A stretch of 64,000 nucleotides of DNA from Brachycybe producta. Taxonomy: Eukaryota > Arthropoda > Diplopoda > Playtdesmida > Andrognathidae. The notes below the pieces were generated by a model. That model saw nothing but the letters and a program-made list of their open reading frames with translations, was not told where the DNA came from and did no database searches. The stretch is from contig JAUPFP010000019.1 of the NCBI GenBank assembly GCA_036925085.1, forward strand, positions 254,001-318,000, written 5' to 3'. Positions 9,862 through 22,387 of the stretch are shown here, in pieces (within the stretch, counting starts at the first letter, position 1; each line of letters starts with the position of its first letter). The position numbers and the translations under genes are program-made.

Positions 9862-10499
9862 TGTAACACCCAGTAACTTGTGATCCCACCAAAACCATAG
9901 CCCGGGAAGGGGGGGGGGGTAAACAACGCATACTTGTCCCTCCCTCTCTCTCTAATTAATACTCAAGTGACGGATTGATACTCTTAGAACCAAGGTCACT
10001 GGGACCTGGCAACACCTCGTAGGTGTACACAGGTATAAAAAGACCATGCTTCTCTTTTCTCTTTGTTCTTCGTCCACTCTTTCGCTCAACTTTTGTACTC
10101 TGCAAGATTCTTATATCCATATCACATCATGGGCCTGTGGACGCACCTTTAATAATCAAATATTCATTCTTGTAATGTTGATGTTTTTATGCAAGAATGA
10201 ATGTGTTTACAGTATGAAACTGCATTGTCTATTGTATCAAAACCAACCTTTCTCTAGACAAACCGGATACACCATAGGGCGAGAAAGCATATGGATCTCT
10301 AAGGAGCAGCAGATCTTCCAACCAAGAAAGAAGATGAACAACAATGGCGACCAGAAGCGGACGATCACCATCCTACTGATAGATTACACCCCTACACAGA
10401 AGGATGACTACAATCCGTCACCATCCGCCTACTTCTATAGCTCGAATGTTCTCCATGCGGTCACCACACAATCAAGAGAAGAAATGAGTTACAGAAAAG
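9862..10499 (+). mobile_element. LTR (E5 family), missing its last ~50 bp
   Basis: It begins TGTAACACCCAGTAACTTG. It has the inverted repeat before the TATA box (CAACACCTCGTAGGTGTACAC), TATAAAAAG near 10033, and a downstream body similar to other family members. It stops at ACAGAAAAG, short of the expected AGCTCACA end, where a second LTR copy begins. Confidence 0.75.
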
Positions 10500-10858
10500 T
10501 GTAACACTCAGTAAATCATGATCCCGCCAAAACTATAGCCTGGGGGTAAACAACTCATAGCTGTCCCTCCCTCCCTCTCTGACTCATACTTAAGTGGTGG
10601 ATTGATACTCTTAGGACCGTGGTCACTTGAACCTGGTTACACCTCGTAGGTGTACACAGGTCCAAGATATAGTATATAGAGACCATGTTCCTCTTTGTTC
10701 TTTGTCCACTCTTGCTCAACTTTTGTACTACGCTAATTAATATATCTGTATCACATCATGGGTCCGTGGATGCACCTTTGATAATTCATATTCAATCTTG
10801 TAACGTTTATGTTTATGTACAAGGATGAATAAAGTGTTTACAATATGAAACTGCAAAA
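10500..10858 (+). mobile_element. E2 5' LTR, truncated and fused to pol
   Basis: It begins TGTAACACTCAG and continues through the promoter palindrome (TTACACCTCGTAGGTGTACAC), a degenerate TATA region, and AATAAAG near 10825. It breaks off in GAAACTGC, where the neighbouring copy reads on into U5. The rest of U5, the primer site, the leader, gag and the start of protease are missing. Confidence 0.75.
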
Positions 10859-10860
10859 CC

Positions 10861-11592
10861 ATGAAGACCTCCAAGATTTACTTCGCTAACGAGATGTTCT
10901 ACGAAAGAACACATGATTTATTGAAGAAAGGAAGTGCTCATAACAGCCTTCCCTGGAATTTCTTCACAGAGATACAGGAGGGAGGAGGTACTCGTAACAG
11001 CTTTCCGGAAAACTCCTATGCCGTCAGAGCCAAAGCGGAGATCTGTGTAAGAGCTCAAGGCAGGATTATGTTAAATCCTGGCCAATCTTTGAACCTCAAG
11101 GTTGCTGCAGAGCGTATCATTGAGGAAAATGAAGTCCTGATGATCGAAACGAATGATAGTCTCTTTAACAGAAAAGGCGTCGTTGTGGCCAGCAGTGTGC
11201 TACAAGGGGATGGAACATCACAACTGGAAGTCCAACTCCTGAATACCACACTGGAGTCTGTGGGAATTGGAGACCACGAGACTATTGGACACTTTGAACT
11301 TCTGGAAGAAACAGAAGAGCATGCCTGCAAAGTCTCTGAGGAGGAAGACTTTAGAGACATTGGAGAAGCGCCCGTTGATTTTGAGAAAGAAATTCAACTT
11401 GGTCCTGAATTAACAGATAATCAAAGAGAAGAGTTGATGACCCTACTGAAGGAATTCGAACCGATCTTCGCCTTTTTATCTGAGGACCTGAGAGCGACAA
11501 ATTTGACTAAACACAAGATCGAAACTGGAGCTAATCTACCTGTTAGAGACATGTTACAAAAATGCGGACCAGGAGAATGCATCGTAAATTGA
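10861..11592 (+). pseudogene. E2 protease C-terminus and pre-RT region
   Basis: The frame starts within the last part of the aspartic protease domain: KIYFANEMFYER corresponds to KVYLEDDLFESAL in E5 and KVYFREDVWTAHPD in E3. The catalytic DTGA segment is absent. The remainder is the linker before RT, including the beta-rich region and the conserved LTKHKIETG stretch (compare LTEHRIDTG in E5). The frame closes at 11592 just before RT resumes in another frame at 11597. It belongs to the pol of a Ty3-like element and cannot supply a working protease. Confidence 0.8.
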
Positions 11593-11596
11593 TGAG

Positions 11597-12844
11597 ATGC
11601 TAGAGGAGATGAAGAAATCTGGGGTTGTATGGCCATTGAAATCACCATACGCATCACCCAGTGTCCTTGTGAAGAAAAAAAATGGATCCTACCGTTTCTG
11701 TGTGGATTATCGAAAGTTGAATGCGATTACGAAGGCAGACACTTATCCATTGCCAAGAATTGTTGACGCATTGGACACCATGAGAGGAGCATGCTACTTC
11801 GCAATGTTGGATATTAAGAGTGGATACTGGCAATTTGAGATGGAAGAAAGCGACATCGAGAAGGCCGCATTTACATCTCATCGAGTATTGTTCGAGTTCG
11901 TAAGAATGCCTTTCAGACTCCGAAACGCTCCTGCCATGATGCAACGTGCATTAGACATCCTACTCGCCGGGCACAAATGGGAAATGTGCCTTGTCTACCT
12001 TGATGACATCGTAGTGTTTGGAGGAACTTTTGAATTTTTTTTGGAAAGATTGAGAACTATCTTGGATCTGCTGAGGACAGCAAACCTAAAGTTGCATCCA
12101 GTAAAATGCTTCTTTGGGTTTCAAGAAGTGAAGTATTTGGGACACATGATTTCGCCTGACGGAATTCGGCTAGATCCAGATAAGGTTGTCGTCATTAAGA
12201 ACTTCCCAGTTCCTGACAACGTAGCCGCAATCTGGAGTTTCTTAGGATTGGCAGGTTATTATCGAAAGCATGCACCTGGAATTGCCAACATAGCGAAGCC
12301 AATGTCAGACCTTACGGGCAAAGATATACTGTTTGAATGGTCAGTGGATTGCAAGAATGCGTTCCGCACATTGAAGAATATGTTGTCAAAAGCTTCATTA
12401 GTTGCCGTATATGATCCCAAGGCTGCAATATTTATGCATACTGATGCCTGTGGATACGGAATTAGAGCCATGCTGTACCAAAAGTCAGAAGACAAACGAA
12501 GAAAGATCATTGGAAGTTTCTCCAGAGTCTTAAGGGATGCTGAAAAGAATTATAGTACGACGGCTAAAGAATGCTTAGCAGTGATCTATGGAGTCACCGA
12601 GTTCCGGCCGTACCTGTTCCAGAAACCCTTTACAATTGTAACTGATCATCATGCATTATGCTACATGAAGACTGCAGCTCGTCTGGAAGAAAGACTTGGA
12701 TGCTGGCAGCTGTTAATGCAAGAGTATGACTACAAAATCATCTACAAAGAGGGGAAACTTCACATCGAAGCTGATTGCCTCTCAAGATATCCACCAGGAG
12801 TGCCTGTCAATTGGAAGGCCATCCCAGAAGCTGAAGCTAGATGA
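11597..12844 (+). pseudogene. E2 reverse transcriptase and RNase H (Ty3-like), 415 codons
   Basis: Open frame with RT motifs in order: SPYASPSVLVKKKNG, RFCVDYRKLN, FAMLDIKSGYWQ (catalytic Asp), MPFRLRNAP and LVYLDDIVVF (YLDD catalytic pair), then the connection domain and RNase H with HTDACGYG, TAKECLAV, TDHHALCY and HIEADCLSR. The usual MPFGLRNAP is MPFRLRNAP, a Gly-to-Arg change at a conserved position. RT and RNase H would copy element RNA into DNA in the cytoplasmic particle. The domain is otherwise complete but is separated from the pre-RT frame by a frame break. Closest relative in the window is E5. Confidence 0.9.
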
Positions 12845-14294
12845 TAGCGTGATCTTTAGTGTAACCTTACAATGGGATTGGAGGGTAGAGCAAAAATTGG
12901 ACCAAGAGATTATGAAGATCCTTGAAGAGCTACGTACACAGCCGGAGTCACCACTTCATAAGTTGTTCTGCGATTACGACAACATTTGGTTCGCTTGTGT
13001 GTTCCACGGAAGTTCCGTGCCCACATCCGTGAACGTGGTTCCAAAACACCTGATTCCTGAAGTAATGAGACTATGCCATGATGAGCCTGATGCTGGTCAT
13101 GAAGGACAAACCAAGACCTGGGATTGAACCAGACAAAGATTTTATTGGAACAACATGAAACACAACATTTTCAAATATGTCAGATCATGTGAGATTTGTC
13201 AGCTACACAAATTGGGTACGGAGAAACGTGAAGGTTTCCTTCAAGAAATGCCCATTGGAAAACCTTGTGAATGCTGGGGAATGGATTTCATTGGACCATT
13301 AGTATCATCGGTTGGAGGAAATAAGCACATCTTGTTGGCGGTCTACTATGCCACCAGATATTGTGTTGCGAAAGCAGTCAAAAGCACCACTGCACTAATT
13401 GTAATGAACTTCCTAGCAAAAGATGTAAGGAGAACCTTTGGGAGACCCAAGAAAATCATTTCTGATAGAGGAATGCCGTTCGTTGCCAAGAACACTCAAG
13501 AATTCTTAGAAGTAAATGAGATGGAGCACGAAACAACGACTGCGTATCATCCTCAAAGTAATGGTCTCGCCAAAAGAAAGAATAAGAGCATTATTCAGAC
13601 TATGAAAAAGTATCTGACTCCTACAAAGAACCAGACTGATTGGGTAACAAAACTGGATGAAGTGTTAGAATCCTACAATGTGTCGGTACACTAATCTACA
13701 AAGTTTACACATCATAGACTCATGTTTGGATGGGAGCCTAGAACCAAAGTTTACACCTTAGTTCCAGAACAACCAGTTATTGTAGATAACGAGGCAGGAA
13801 ACCTCGTGGACATTCGACAACAGGCGGAAGAACTAAGATGAAACTAAGAACAGCCAGATCAAACCTGAAAGCAGCAAATGATCGTCGAAAGAAATACTAT
13901 GACCACATGCACAAGAAGCATTGAGTATCAAATTGGTCAAAAAGTACTTGTACGAGACATGCGAATCAGGCCTGGCCAGAATAAGTTCTTAACGAAATGT
14001 AGACAGGGATATACGATTGTCACGAAGGTATCGGACACCGTATACCGATTATCGTATGAAAATCGAGCTGGGAGATTAGTGTAACACTCTGTGAATGTTG
14101 TTAACATGAGACCACTATATGAGACTTACCAACAAGACAGACCCAATGTTCCAACGACTGGAGACACCCTGGAGTCCATGGGTAACTCATCGCCAGAAGA
14201 ATCCGAATCGGAACCTGTAAAAGAAAAAAAAATGACAGCGTTTGTCAAAAAGAAGAACCTACCTTCCCGTAAGAAGAGATGTTGTGGACACTAG
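12845..14294 (+). pseudogene. E2 integrase, broken frames, catalytic Glu lost
   Basis: Integrase follows RNase H across several frames. The zinc-binding end reads HDEPDAGHEG before a stop near 13125, then SCEICQLHK. The catalytic core in the 13155-13694 frame has WGMDFIGPL and IISDRGMPF, giving the first two Asp. The position of the third acidic residue, GLAERTNK in E5 and GLTERTNK in E3, is GLAKRKNK here, so the catalytic Glu is Lys. A C-terminal domain follows in another frame at 13878-14084 (IGQKVLVRDMRI), with the pol tail at 14091-14294. Integrase would insert the DNA copy; this copy should be inactive. Confidence 0.85.
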
Positions 14295-15830
14295 ATGCCA
14301 AAATGCTGGGATCGAATCATCTGAGTATGAAGAAGACATTGAGATATTCACGAAAGCAATCCAAAAGCATTCCGACCGTAACGTCGAAATTAGAAGAAAA
14401 AGGGCAGCAGACGATACCCAACAGCAATTATCATACTTACTTGGCGAAGATGCGATGAAATTCACCAGAGAATATGGTAACAAGCCAAATTTTACCATGA
14501 AACCATTGGATTTATTGAAGAAATCAGCGAAATTCCTAAAGAAGCGATGGAAATCGACGAAAAAGACATGAAATCAGCGACGGAATTTCAAATGGAAATG
14601 AAGAAGATACACAACAGGAGATGACGTCCCAAATGAGGAAATAAACAAGGAGCGGTCAATGATGCTAATTTGCATAAGAGAAACACGTGGGTGGAGGAAT
14701 ACAATTAGTGAGATGACCACTAGCCTCGCATGACTCTGGATCCGGGTCCTATTGTTTATCTTCTTCACGAGTGACAACCTAGCCCATGTGCTGTGCACAT
14801 GTACCGGCACTATTTTTTCGCATCTCTATCACTTTGGCAGTTATTTGGTTGTTTTCGGCCACATTTTGGAAAAGATCGTTTTCATTGCTCAAAATTGTGA
14901 AAGTTTTGCTAATTTTATTGTAGAATCATCCAAAAAGTTCTTATTATTTGTAAAAAGGCGGATTACCATCATGTGGAATTATGATTGGACTATGGAAAAG
15001 AACCTAAGGCAAAGAAATGGATCGAAAAGAGTAAGAAAGAGTCAAAAGAAAAATTCACATTTCGGACTCCGAAAATCAAACTTTTTCTTTGTCCTTTCTT
15101 TTAAAAAGGAGCTGTGTAATGAAATCACCTTTGGAGAATTTGAATCGGAGTGTGACCACTACCAGGCAGGGTGGGGGTCATGGTGTCCATGGACCCACCT
15201 TGTCAGGTCGTAGTCACGAAGAAAAAGGGTTCAAGAGAGCCAGAACTGAGCCCTGCTCTATTGTACCGATTCCAGGGGGGTCAAAATTAATATTTGAGAC
15301 AGCAGCAGTCGGGCTGGAAAAGAAGATTGCAGATGGCCTTTGGGACTATGCAATTGTCCCAAATATCTTCAAGGCGGCCAAGAAACGTCAGGCCAAGAAA
15401 ATTCTTCCAGGGTTCGTCGGGGCTGGGCAGCCTAAGTTTTATAAGATGATCAAACCTGGAGAGTTCGCTCCCAGGAAATCCGAGCCGCGGAATTGGGGCA
15501 AAAGCAACACCAAGGATGACACCAGTGACACCAGATTGAGAGCGCCACAGTCGTCAAAACCGACCTCCAGTGCCGCATCGAAGCCTGGACGAAATTTGGG
15601 ACAAGGAGGGACAATATGTACCCAAGAGTAAAGAACTCCGGGATGCAGAAAGAGCCTACAAGGAGTTGGTAGAGCTAGAAGCCACAAGAGTCAAAAGCCG
15701 CATCCCTACCCTCAAGAGACCCGCTCCAGAAAACTGCCCGGCAGCAGCTGTCATCAACACTATTGATGGTCCTAAACAGTTGAAGAAGACTAAGCCGAGC
15801 AAGCGACATCGGGAGGCCAAGAAGCGATGA
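14295..15830 (+). pseudogene. E2 region between pol and ORF3 domain: low-complexity, coil-like reading frames
   Basis: Several overlapping frames without a recognised domain. 14752-15213 encodes a hydrophobic-rich stretch followed by a basic one. 15089-15631 encodes a basic, Ser/Pro-rich segment with AVGLEKKIADGLWDYAIVP. 15570-15830 has a likely helical, charged stretch (KELRDAERAYKELVELEATR) and a basic end. A comparable coil-like, charged region precedes ORF3 in E3 (33690-34400). I read this as the eroded N-terminal part of the ORF3 protein, which is inference from position and composition. Confidence 0.45.
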
Positions 15831-15881
15831 GAGGCAGGACTCGCGGAGTCCAGCGCTGTCCACCTCCCTGGTCAAAAAGTC

Positions 15882-17249
15882 GTGGAGGATCCAAAAATGG
15901 GGCCCCTCATCACCATTCAAAGCCAGCAGAGCAACGAGGAGGGCAACGATGTTCTCCTCATCAACACTGATGATGATGAGCTGCCCAGAGCCAAAACTAC
16001 ACAAGCTTCAAAAGAAGCAAGCACCACTGCAACCTCTCCCACCAAACTTTACGTAAAGCTCGCAACTTTGAATCAAAAGGAGACCACAGTACCGGAGGAC
16101 CCAAGAGACGACTACAATGCGCAACTGAGACTACTGGTCGACATCGCCGTCGAGTACCACCTCCGAGGGTTGGCATTGGTGGATCAAGTCTACGAGACCT
16201 TCGATGGAGAGCGTGTCGTGCTATACGACGGTCACATTATGGACTACAAGAGGACTGTCCTTCCGATTGAGATGGGTAACTCGGGCCCCACAGAAAACCT
16301 GTTGGTTCATGGAGTTCGACGCTGGAGGCAGCCAAGGCATCTCGTCGAGCGAAACCGGCACAGCAGGGGCCTGCGAAACCAATTGAGGTCGGAAGTAAAG
16401 AGCTTCTTCCACCATGCGCCGAAGAACACCGTCGTACTGAAGGATGTCCGCCCTCATGAGTCAGGGCTATACCGAGATGACATCACGATGATGGAGCCAA
16501 AAAACTGCCACCAGGAGCGATATGGAAGCTCCTGGGAGTCCTAGGGCTTCCATAACATCTCCTGTAACCATCGAAGCAGGACCGAAAAGTGAAACAAGGG
16601 ATGAACCGAAGGAAGAGACTGGAGCTGTACCGAAACGAAGACCGGTGAAGGGGGTGCTGGGGTGGCCATCGCGGATCCCCACGAAGTCCTTGGAGGTCCC
16701 TGATGGTAAGCCTATCACGAAGCCGCATCGTAGTACCCGAGAAAATGAGACTGTGCTGAACAATTTATTTGTTCAGTGGCAGCGTAAACGAACGCCATGC
16801 CGCCATCTGTATCTGGGGCTCTTCGAGAGCAACGAAACTCCACCGAAGAACTCTCTTCCTGCAGACAGAGGTTTTTATCATCGCTCTCATCGTCCAGGCT
16901 TTATCGCTCATCTTGGTATTCAACAATCGGCTGAACAAGACAACAGAGCATTACTACGACGATGTCTTCCACCTGGAACAAAACCGATGACGAGATTCAC
17001 CGGTGGATGCGACAGTTCTTTCAATGGGACAAAAATCGTCCCATTCGCATCGTCAGGAACCCGATTCGCAGGCCATCTCTCCACAATGACCATCCTTATC
17101 TCATGTTCGATGAGGCCCACAGTCAAGCAGAGGGTCGCCGGAGTCATCGTTACTACAAGGGATCAGCTGGAACTGCCAAGTTCCTCAAAATGGAGCTTCG
17201 TCGAGGACCTGAGAGCCCTGGGATTGGATGGGCCGACCAGACATATTAA
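15882..17249 (+). pseudogene. E2 ORF3, broken into at least three frames
   Basis: The frame 15882-16544 (220 codons) has a charged N-terminus and a block RVVLYDGHIMDYKRTVLPI, resembling GGFLVGDRRYFIGEILTVQ in E3. The conserved domain begins in the 16522-17361 frame with TVLNNLFVQWQRKR and LYLGLF. It continues in the 16769-16990 frame with SLILVFNNRLNKTTEHYYDD, and ends in the 16962-17249 frame with RWMRQFFQW, HPYLMFDEAHS and GIGWADQTY directly before the stop. The order matches E1 ORF3 (VLLNNLIVRW, LGCF, ALVLIKR, TEKVVLLYDAVV, HRGWADV). Function unknown. The copy is not translatable as one protein. Confidence 0.65.
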
Positions 17250-17529
17250 CAGAATTGTAATATTGTTTTGTTTTCGTATTTTTGTAGTATTTTATACTTG
17301 TATTTATCTTTTTGAGATTTGTTCGTTTTACATTATTTTCAGACCGTTGCTTGTTTCATAGTATTTTTATAGGGAATTTGCCCCTTATTTTTGAGTTGAT
17401 GGGCATTCGCCTGTTGGTCGAGTTTTAAATCTTTTTGTAGATGTCATTTTTTTTTAGATTTGTTTAATTCCAAGCGGGAATTTTTAAATAGCGAGAAACT
17501 CTAATCCTTTTCGTTGAGTTGCTGGAGGC
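17250..17529 (+). other. E2 AT-rich 3' region
   Basis: T-rich sequence following the ORF3 stop, comparable in position to the AT-rich 3' region of E1. No gene is seen. No E2 3' LTR was found; an LTR of another family in the opposite direction follows. Confidence 0.5.
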
Positions 17530-18172
17530 TCCTGGCAGAGGGACTCAGGCTGTGTCTGAGTACCTTCTGCTGGATACTCATCTATTTTGGGAGTACAGAA
17601 ACCCAATAGTCCAAAATACACAATGATCACACTGGTTCAAGTATTTTGGATATAACTCTTTACTTGCTCTTGATTACATAATTGTTATTACTTTTACATA
17701 ACATTATTCTCTAAGTCAGATCTTTACTCTCTTCTAGAACTACTGTCTAGAACAAGACTTACTTGTCTTTTTCTCTAGAACTCTGTTACAAGTTCACTCT
17801 TGGAACTCTGAAGACTGACTGTCCTACTCAGTGTCTAAACTCTGACTGTCTAGTTTGAACTCTCTATTCTGACTGTCCTCACACTCAAGTCTCAGGCTCA
17901 CTTGTCCGGTCTCCTGGGAGGGGCCACTGTCACCTCAGGGCGTAATGATTGACCAACTGGGCCAATCATTGCCCTGGACTGGGGATATTAAATCATAACC
18001 AGAAATATTCTTGGAACTTATTTCCAATTTTCTCACGGTTGGACTTGGTTCCACGAATTCTCTAGAATTCGACCCACCCATGTCCGAACATCTGTGCACC
18101 AAGGGGTGCCTTACTGTCAAAACTGAATTTTTGACTTAAGTGTTTCACCTTCTGTTTCTACAGGGTGTCACA
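17530..18172 (-). mobile_element. LTR of a second family (minus strand), left boundary uncertain
   Basis: On the minus strand it begins TGTGACACCCTGTAGAAACA at 18172. About 130 bases match the start of the E1 LTR, including CACCCCTTGGTGCACAGATG and GAATTCTAGAGAATTCG. The remainder is unlike E5-type LTRs and has many short CTGACTGTC/CTAGAAC motifs. The inner boundary near 17530 is not defined by a clear CA end or primer site. Confidence 0.55.
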
Positions 18173-20280
18173 TTTAATAATTAACTTATTTCTATAAACT
18201 CTAAATCATCAACTTACCTACAATTAAAATATGTTGCATTTAGAGTGTGTTCAATGAAGACTCATGCAATTCAGTTTTATTAGTTAGTATGGACAATATC
18301 AGCCATTTTCCCTCCAATTATCTATATATTATGCAGGCTATACACAACACAATGTCAACACATAATGGCCAGTGCCAAATTTGTAAAAATGAAATAAATA
18401 TGCTGTAGTGATCGCCACCTTTAGGCAGGTCACGAAGCCCATATGTAGCTGCTCACATGTGAACACAGTCATTTATCCAAGGCTATTTTAGCCCGAGCTA
18501 CAAGAAGGTTGTGAGAACTAGGCATTATTGTTTGATAAGCCAGTCCACCCCGTCTAACAGGGCTAATGTGTAAGTTTACAGAAGCGTGCTTTACTAAACT
18601 ATTGACTGAAATGTAGTAGATTACTTCATTAAAACAAAAATGTTTTGAGTTGTGTTAGTACTGCAAGCCATTTTAAGATGCATAGCTCACAAATTAAGGA
18701 ATTTGCTAAATAACAGGACATCTGAATAATAACAAATAATACAGAATGATCATATTTCGTTGACTATTTTATTCAAAATTAGGTCACCTTCACCAAAAAC
18801 ACGCGCGTCCAACCTGCATACATTTCCCCTTACTGGCTTGCCAAGTTTCATCAGCTGTTTAGTAGGGTTGTATTTTATGCTCATGTCACATCATGTGTGA
18901 CGAAATACTGAAGACAGTAAAGCATTATGAAAAAAAAAAAAACACACAAAACGAATAAAATAATAAATTTCTACCAGGTGTTAAATAGGGTTGTGAGATA
19001 TACTGTATATCAAGGGAAATACTGTATACACTTAATAAAATATTACAATATACATGTGTATATCCGGCATTAAATTTGATATTATAAAGAGTATTTTTAA
19101 TATTTTGTTACACAAATTACTGCATTTTTGACTTATAATCAAGATCCATAATTTAATTAGTTTGCAAAATTGTGACTAACGGAAAAGCTAAAATGTAGAA
19201 GAAATATTCATTACTTTTTTAAAAAAATGAATTTGGCACAGAATTCATGTTAATTTCTAAATTTGTGTGAGAATGCACAAATAAATGGAAAAAAATATTA
19301 TCAATTAAAATTAATTTGCTCTTTCTGTGGCACTAACGACATTAGGACATAATCTAATAAAATTATCAAACGCAAGTAAATTGAAAACAAATTAAAGAAT
19401 CATGAGTCAATTAATCAGTTTATGGATTTTGTTCCTCAGATTCGAGAATTCTAAAATTAAGCGATTTTCCAAGAAATCGTTCCCAAAAAACCATTGGGAA
19501 TTACCCACTAGTTTACATGTAGTGGCAGCATAAATGCAGTTGTTGAAACAAATGAAAAGTGCTTCTGTACAGTGTTTTTTTATGAACTTCTTAGTTGAAA
19601 TCTTAATCTTACGAACTTTTTCCTTGATATCTTAGTATTATGAACTTTATAATAGGAAGATTTCATGAGTAAAGTTTCTGCTTATTTACAAACTATTTTA
19701 TCTGTGCTTATAATTGTCATCAGAACACTTGTGCAGTTCCAAAACACTGTTGCAGACTGCAGTGCTGCCCCTGAAACCCAGCTCCATGGCTTGTTATTAA
19801 AGTATTATCATCATTACATTTATTATTTTAATGTATATCCAATCCATGTGATGTAATGACTTGTGATATACAACAAGAAAAGTTGTCTTATGCTTACCTT
19901 TCCTTTCTTACTTTTCCTTAAACAAGGTCTAAGTTTATGTGAACCACAAAAATAAAAACTTCAATATTTATAGAAAAATAGGTTTATTTCGAAAATTACA
20001 GTAAAAAAGAACAAAGACAATAGACTTTTGAAATGTAATAACCGCAGCACAAAATGAGAATTATATAATATTTAAAAGGTGAGAAGAAGTAGTTTTAAAA
20101 TTAAGCTACGAAATTTTTATTAAAACTTTTGTTCCATGGGCCGCAAAAATATTCGTTGTGGGCCGCGAGTTTGACATGCTTGCAAGTTTACTACCTACCT
20201 GACCTGCCTAAAGAGATTCGCTTTTTTGCGTTTCATTGTTGCTAAGAGAAAAAACTATCAAGGTTAATTGTCGCCCCTCT
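18173..20280. repeat. Upstream flank of peptide gene 2; noncoding
   Basis: AT-rich sequence with no supported gene. 18700-19270 matches 9240-9861. The stretch 19300-20280 has no counterpart identified in the window. Confidence 0.5.
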
Positions 20281-20382
20281 TATTGTATTCGCCATTTGGC
20301 GAAGTAAATTCACAATACATGTTTTGACGTTCATTTAGCACATGATTAATGTAGCTTACGACAAACTATAGTACAATTTTTG

Positions 20383-20452
20383 TATAAATACTGAAGTTTC
20401 TTAACCGAAATTTATACTTCACTTCAAAGCATATTTGCCATTACACAAAAAG
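20383..20452 (+). promoter_or_regulatory. TATA box and 5' UTR exon of CS-alpha-beta peptide gene 2
   Basis: TATAAATA at 20383-20390, then a likely noncoding exon ending at 20452 before GTAAAG. The acceptor TTCCTATAG ends at 20778. The arrangement is the same as in gene 1. Confidence 0.6.
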
Positions 20453-20798
20453 GTAAAGTAGATTGCAAATACGATTTAACTAGAAATACAAACACCATGA
20501 AATATATGTTCTGTGCTGTCCATTAGTATGTAGTATAAATATTCTTACTTTTTAACACGAAAATCGCATATAATGTAAAAATATTCTGGTTCCTTCCATT
20601 TCATATTAAACAGTTTCCACTGTCTATTATATGGTAATAGGTTACGATCCATAAATTTATTTTTAATTGGTTTATAACCATAATCACCTAAAAACCACAA
20701 AAATTTATTTTTTTAAACTCCAACTCCTATTCTAACGGGAACACAATGAAAAGCATTCATTTTTATTTTTTCCTATAGAAACATAATTTCTTTGAAGA

Positions 20799-21604
20799 AT
20801 GTTTGGACTTAAACTTGTCGTCGTTTTTCTGGTGATGGGGGCATTGATTGGATTTGTAGCTTCCAACAGTAAGTTCATTAACTCCAATCACTAAAAATGA
20901 AGGTTCATGTCTGATTAACTAATTTTTTTTAAAAAAATATTTGTTTACAATTAATCTTTTTCATAAAATAATTAAATTTACTTTAAAAATGACAACATAC
21001 TAAAAGTAACTTCAAGTAATTGGAATTTTTAATTTAATAATGAATAACAATTACAAAATGACAACTTGGAAAAATAACGTGGTGAATTAATTTACAATTA
21101 CTTGTAAAAGTAATGCAAATTCGGTAATTTATTATGTTTGGCAAATTACATCACAGCAAAGGGCCAAATTGAACAAATGCTGAATTGAAAAAACAAAATA
21201 TTAACACACTTTGTCAAACTCAAAGTAATTTTTTGCTTTTATTCAGTTCAGCCATTGTTATTAGAACGCCTAAAATCACTATTATGTATATATATATAGA
21301 CATAAGTTTGTAACCAGAGCCATATGCTAGTATACCATCATTATAAAAGGTGCTGACTTTTTTGTATATGGAGAGATTAACCACCTACCATGCTTCTACA
21401 AGTAGAATCGGTTGTCACTTTCTAAGCTGACCTCCATCTAATGTCTCCTAACAATAATGTTTTATGTATAATTATTCAGATCCCTGTTTGCATCCAAACC
21501 CTAGAAAAGCGTGTCAAAATTACTGCAGTGAAAGAGGACATTCATTCGGGGAGTGCATTACGACCGGCGACAAAATATTAAAATGTGCGTGCAGCAATCA
21601 CTAA
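20799..21604 (+). CDS. CS-alpha-beta cysteine-rich secreted peptide, copy 2 (two coding exons)
   Basis: Coding exons are 20799-20868 and 21480-21604; the intron is 611 bp, phase 1, donor GTAAGT and acceptor ATTCAG. The signal peptide starts MFGLKLVVVFLVMGALIG, nearly the same as copy 1, with two extra residues before the cleavage area. The mature peptide of about 41 residues has cysteine spacing C-x8-C-x3-C-x9-C-x9-C-x-C and keeps PC, NP, AC, CS, GEC and CxC, but few other positions agree with copy 1. It should be a secreted, three-disulfide peptide of defensin or toxin-like fold. Activity cannot be inferred. AATAAA is at 21748-21753. Introns and 3' UTR are much more similar to copy 1 than the mature exon is. 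Confidence 0.8.
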
Positions 21605-21879
21605 ACACCTACCAAGTCTACAACAACCAACGAATGACATCTTGTCTCTCCACCGACTAAAACAGCACATGAAAATGCAAATTTAACATGAACCTAAATG
21701 TATGGAAATTGACTCATTTTTTGAAATCCTGTATTTTACATATAAGAAATAAAATAGTGTTAGTGTAATCTATTATTGTGGCGAATGTGTCCATAGTAGC
21801 TGATAATATTACCGTCATTTGGGGTGAATTTGTGTCATTATTATCTTTTTGTCGTTCATATCTACAATTTTCCAAAGGA

Positions 21880-22387
21880 ATCTGTTTTCTTCGTATTTCA
21901 TCTTCACAAATTTTTATTAAATACTAACGTTTCTTTAACTTCCGGTCTGTGGGCTCAATAGAAAAACGATGCTACTGCTCTTTGTGGAGATTTTCGAAGT
22001 AATTTTGCGACGTAGCCTCTTAAGATGTCAAGGTAGCTAGATGTAGGAGGTATGCTCCTTATAAGGGGATGCCCCGCCCTCTTTACCGTTGCTAGGAAGG
22101 TGTCGGCCATGTTGCGCGTCACCACTGAGTCTATCTATTTTTGATACAGCAGAGCACACTATTTAAAAAGTCCTCTAAACATTAAAAACGTTAAATTGGC
22201 TTGTTTGCCAATGATCATATTTTCTATCAAGAATTAAAATCTTCATTTGTGTATAATATAAATAAATAAATAAAGAACATTTTGCGTTTTTATGTAATCA
22301 ATGAATCATCCATATTTTCTATTCATAAACAATTGTGTATTAGAATATTCAACAAAAATTAAAAATACATTCACGGGCACATTATGT
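21880..22387. repeat. Downstream flank of peptide gene 2, duplicate of 8170-8655
   Basis: ACGTTTCTTTAACTTCCGG to GGGCACATTATGT follows 8180-8655 closely, including the right end of the TTAA MITE. It has no coding content. The homology is interrupted at 22388 by a solo LTR and resumes after it. Confidence 0.7.
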
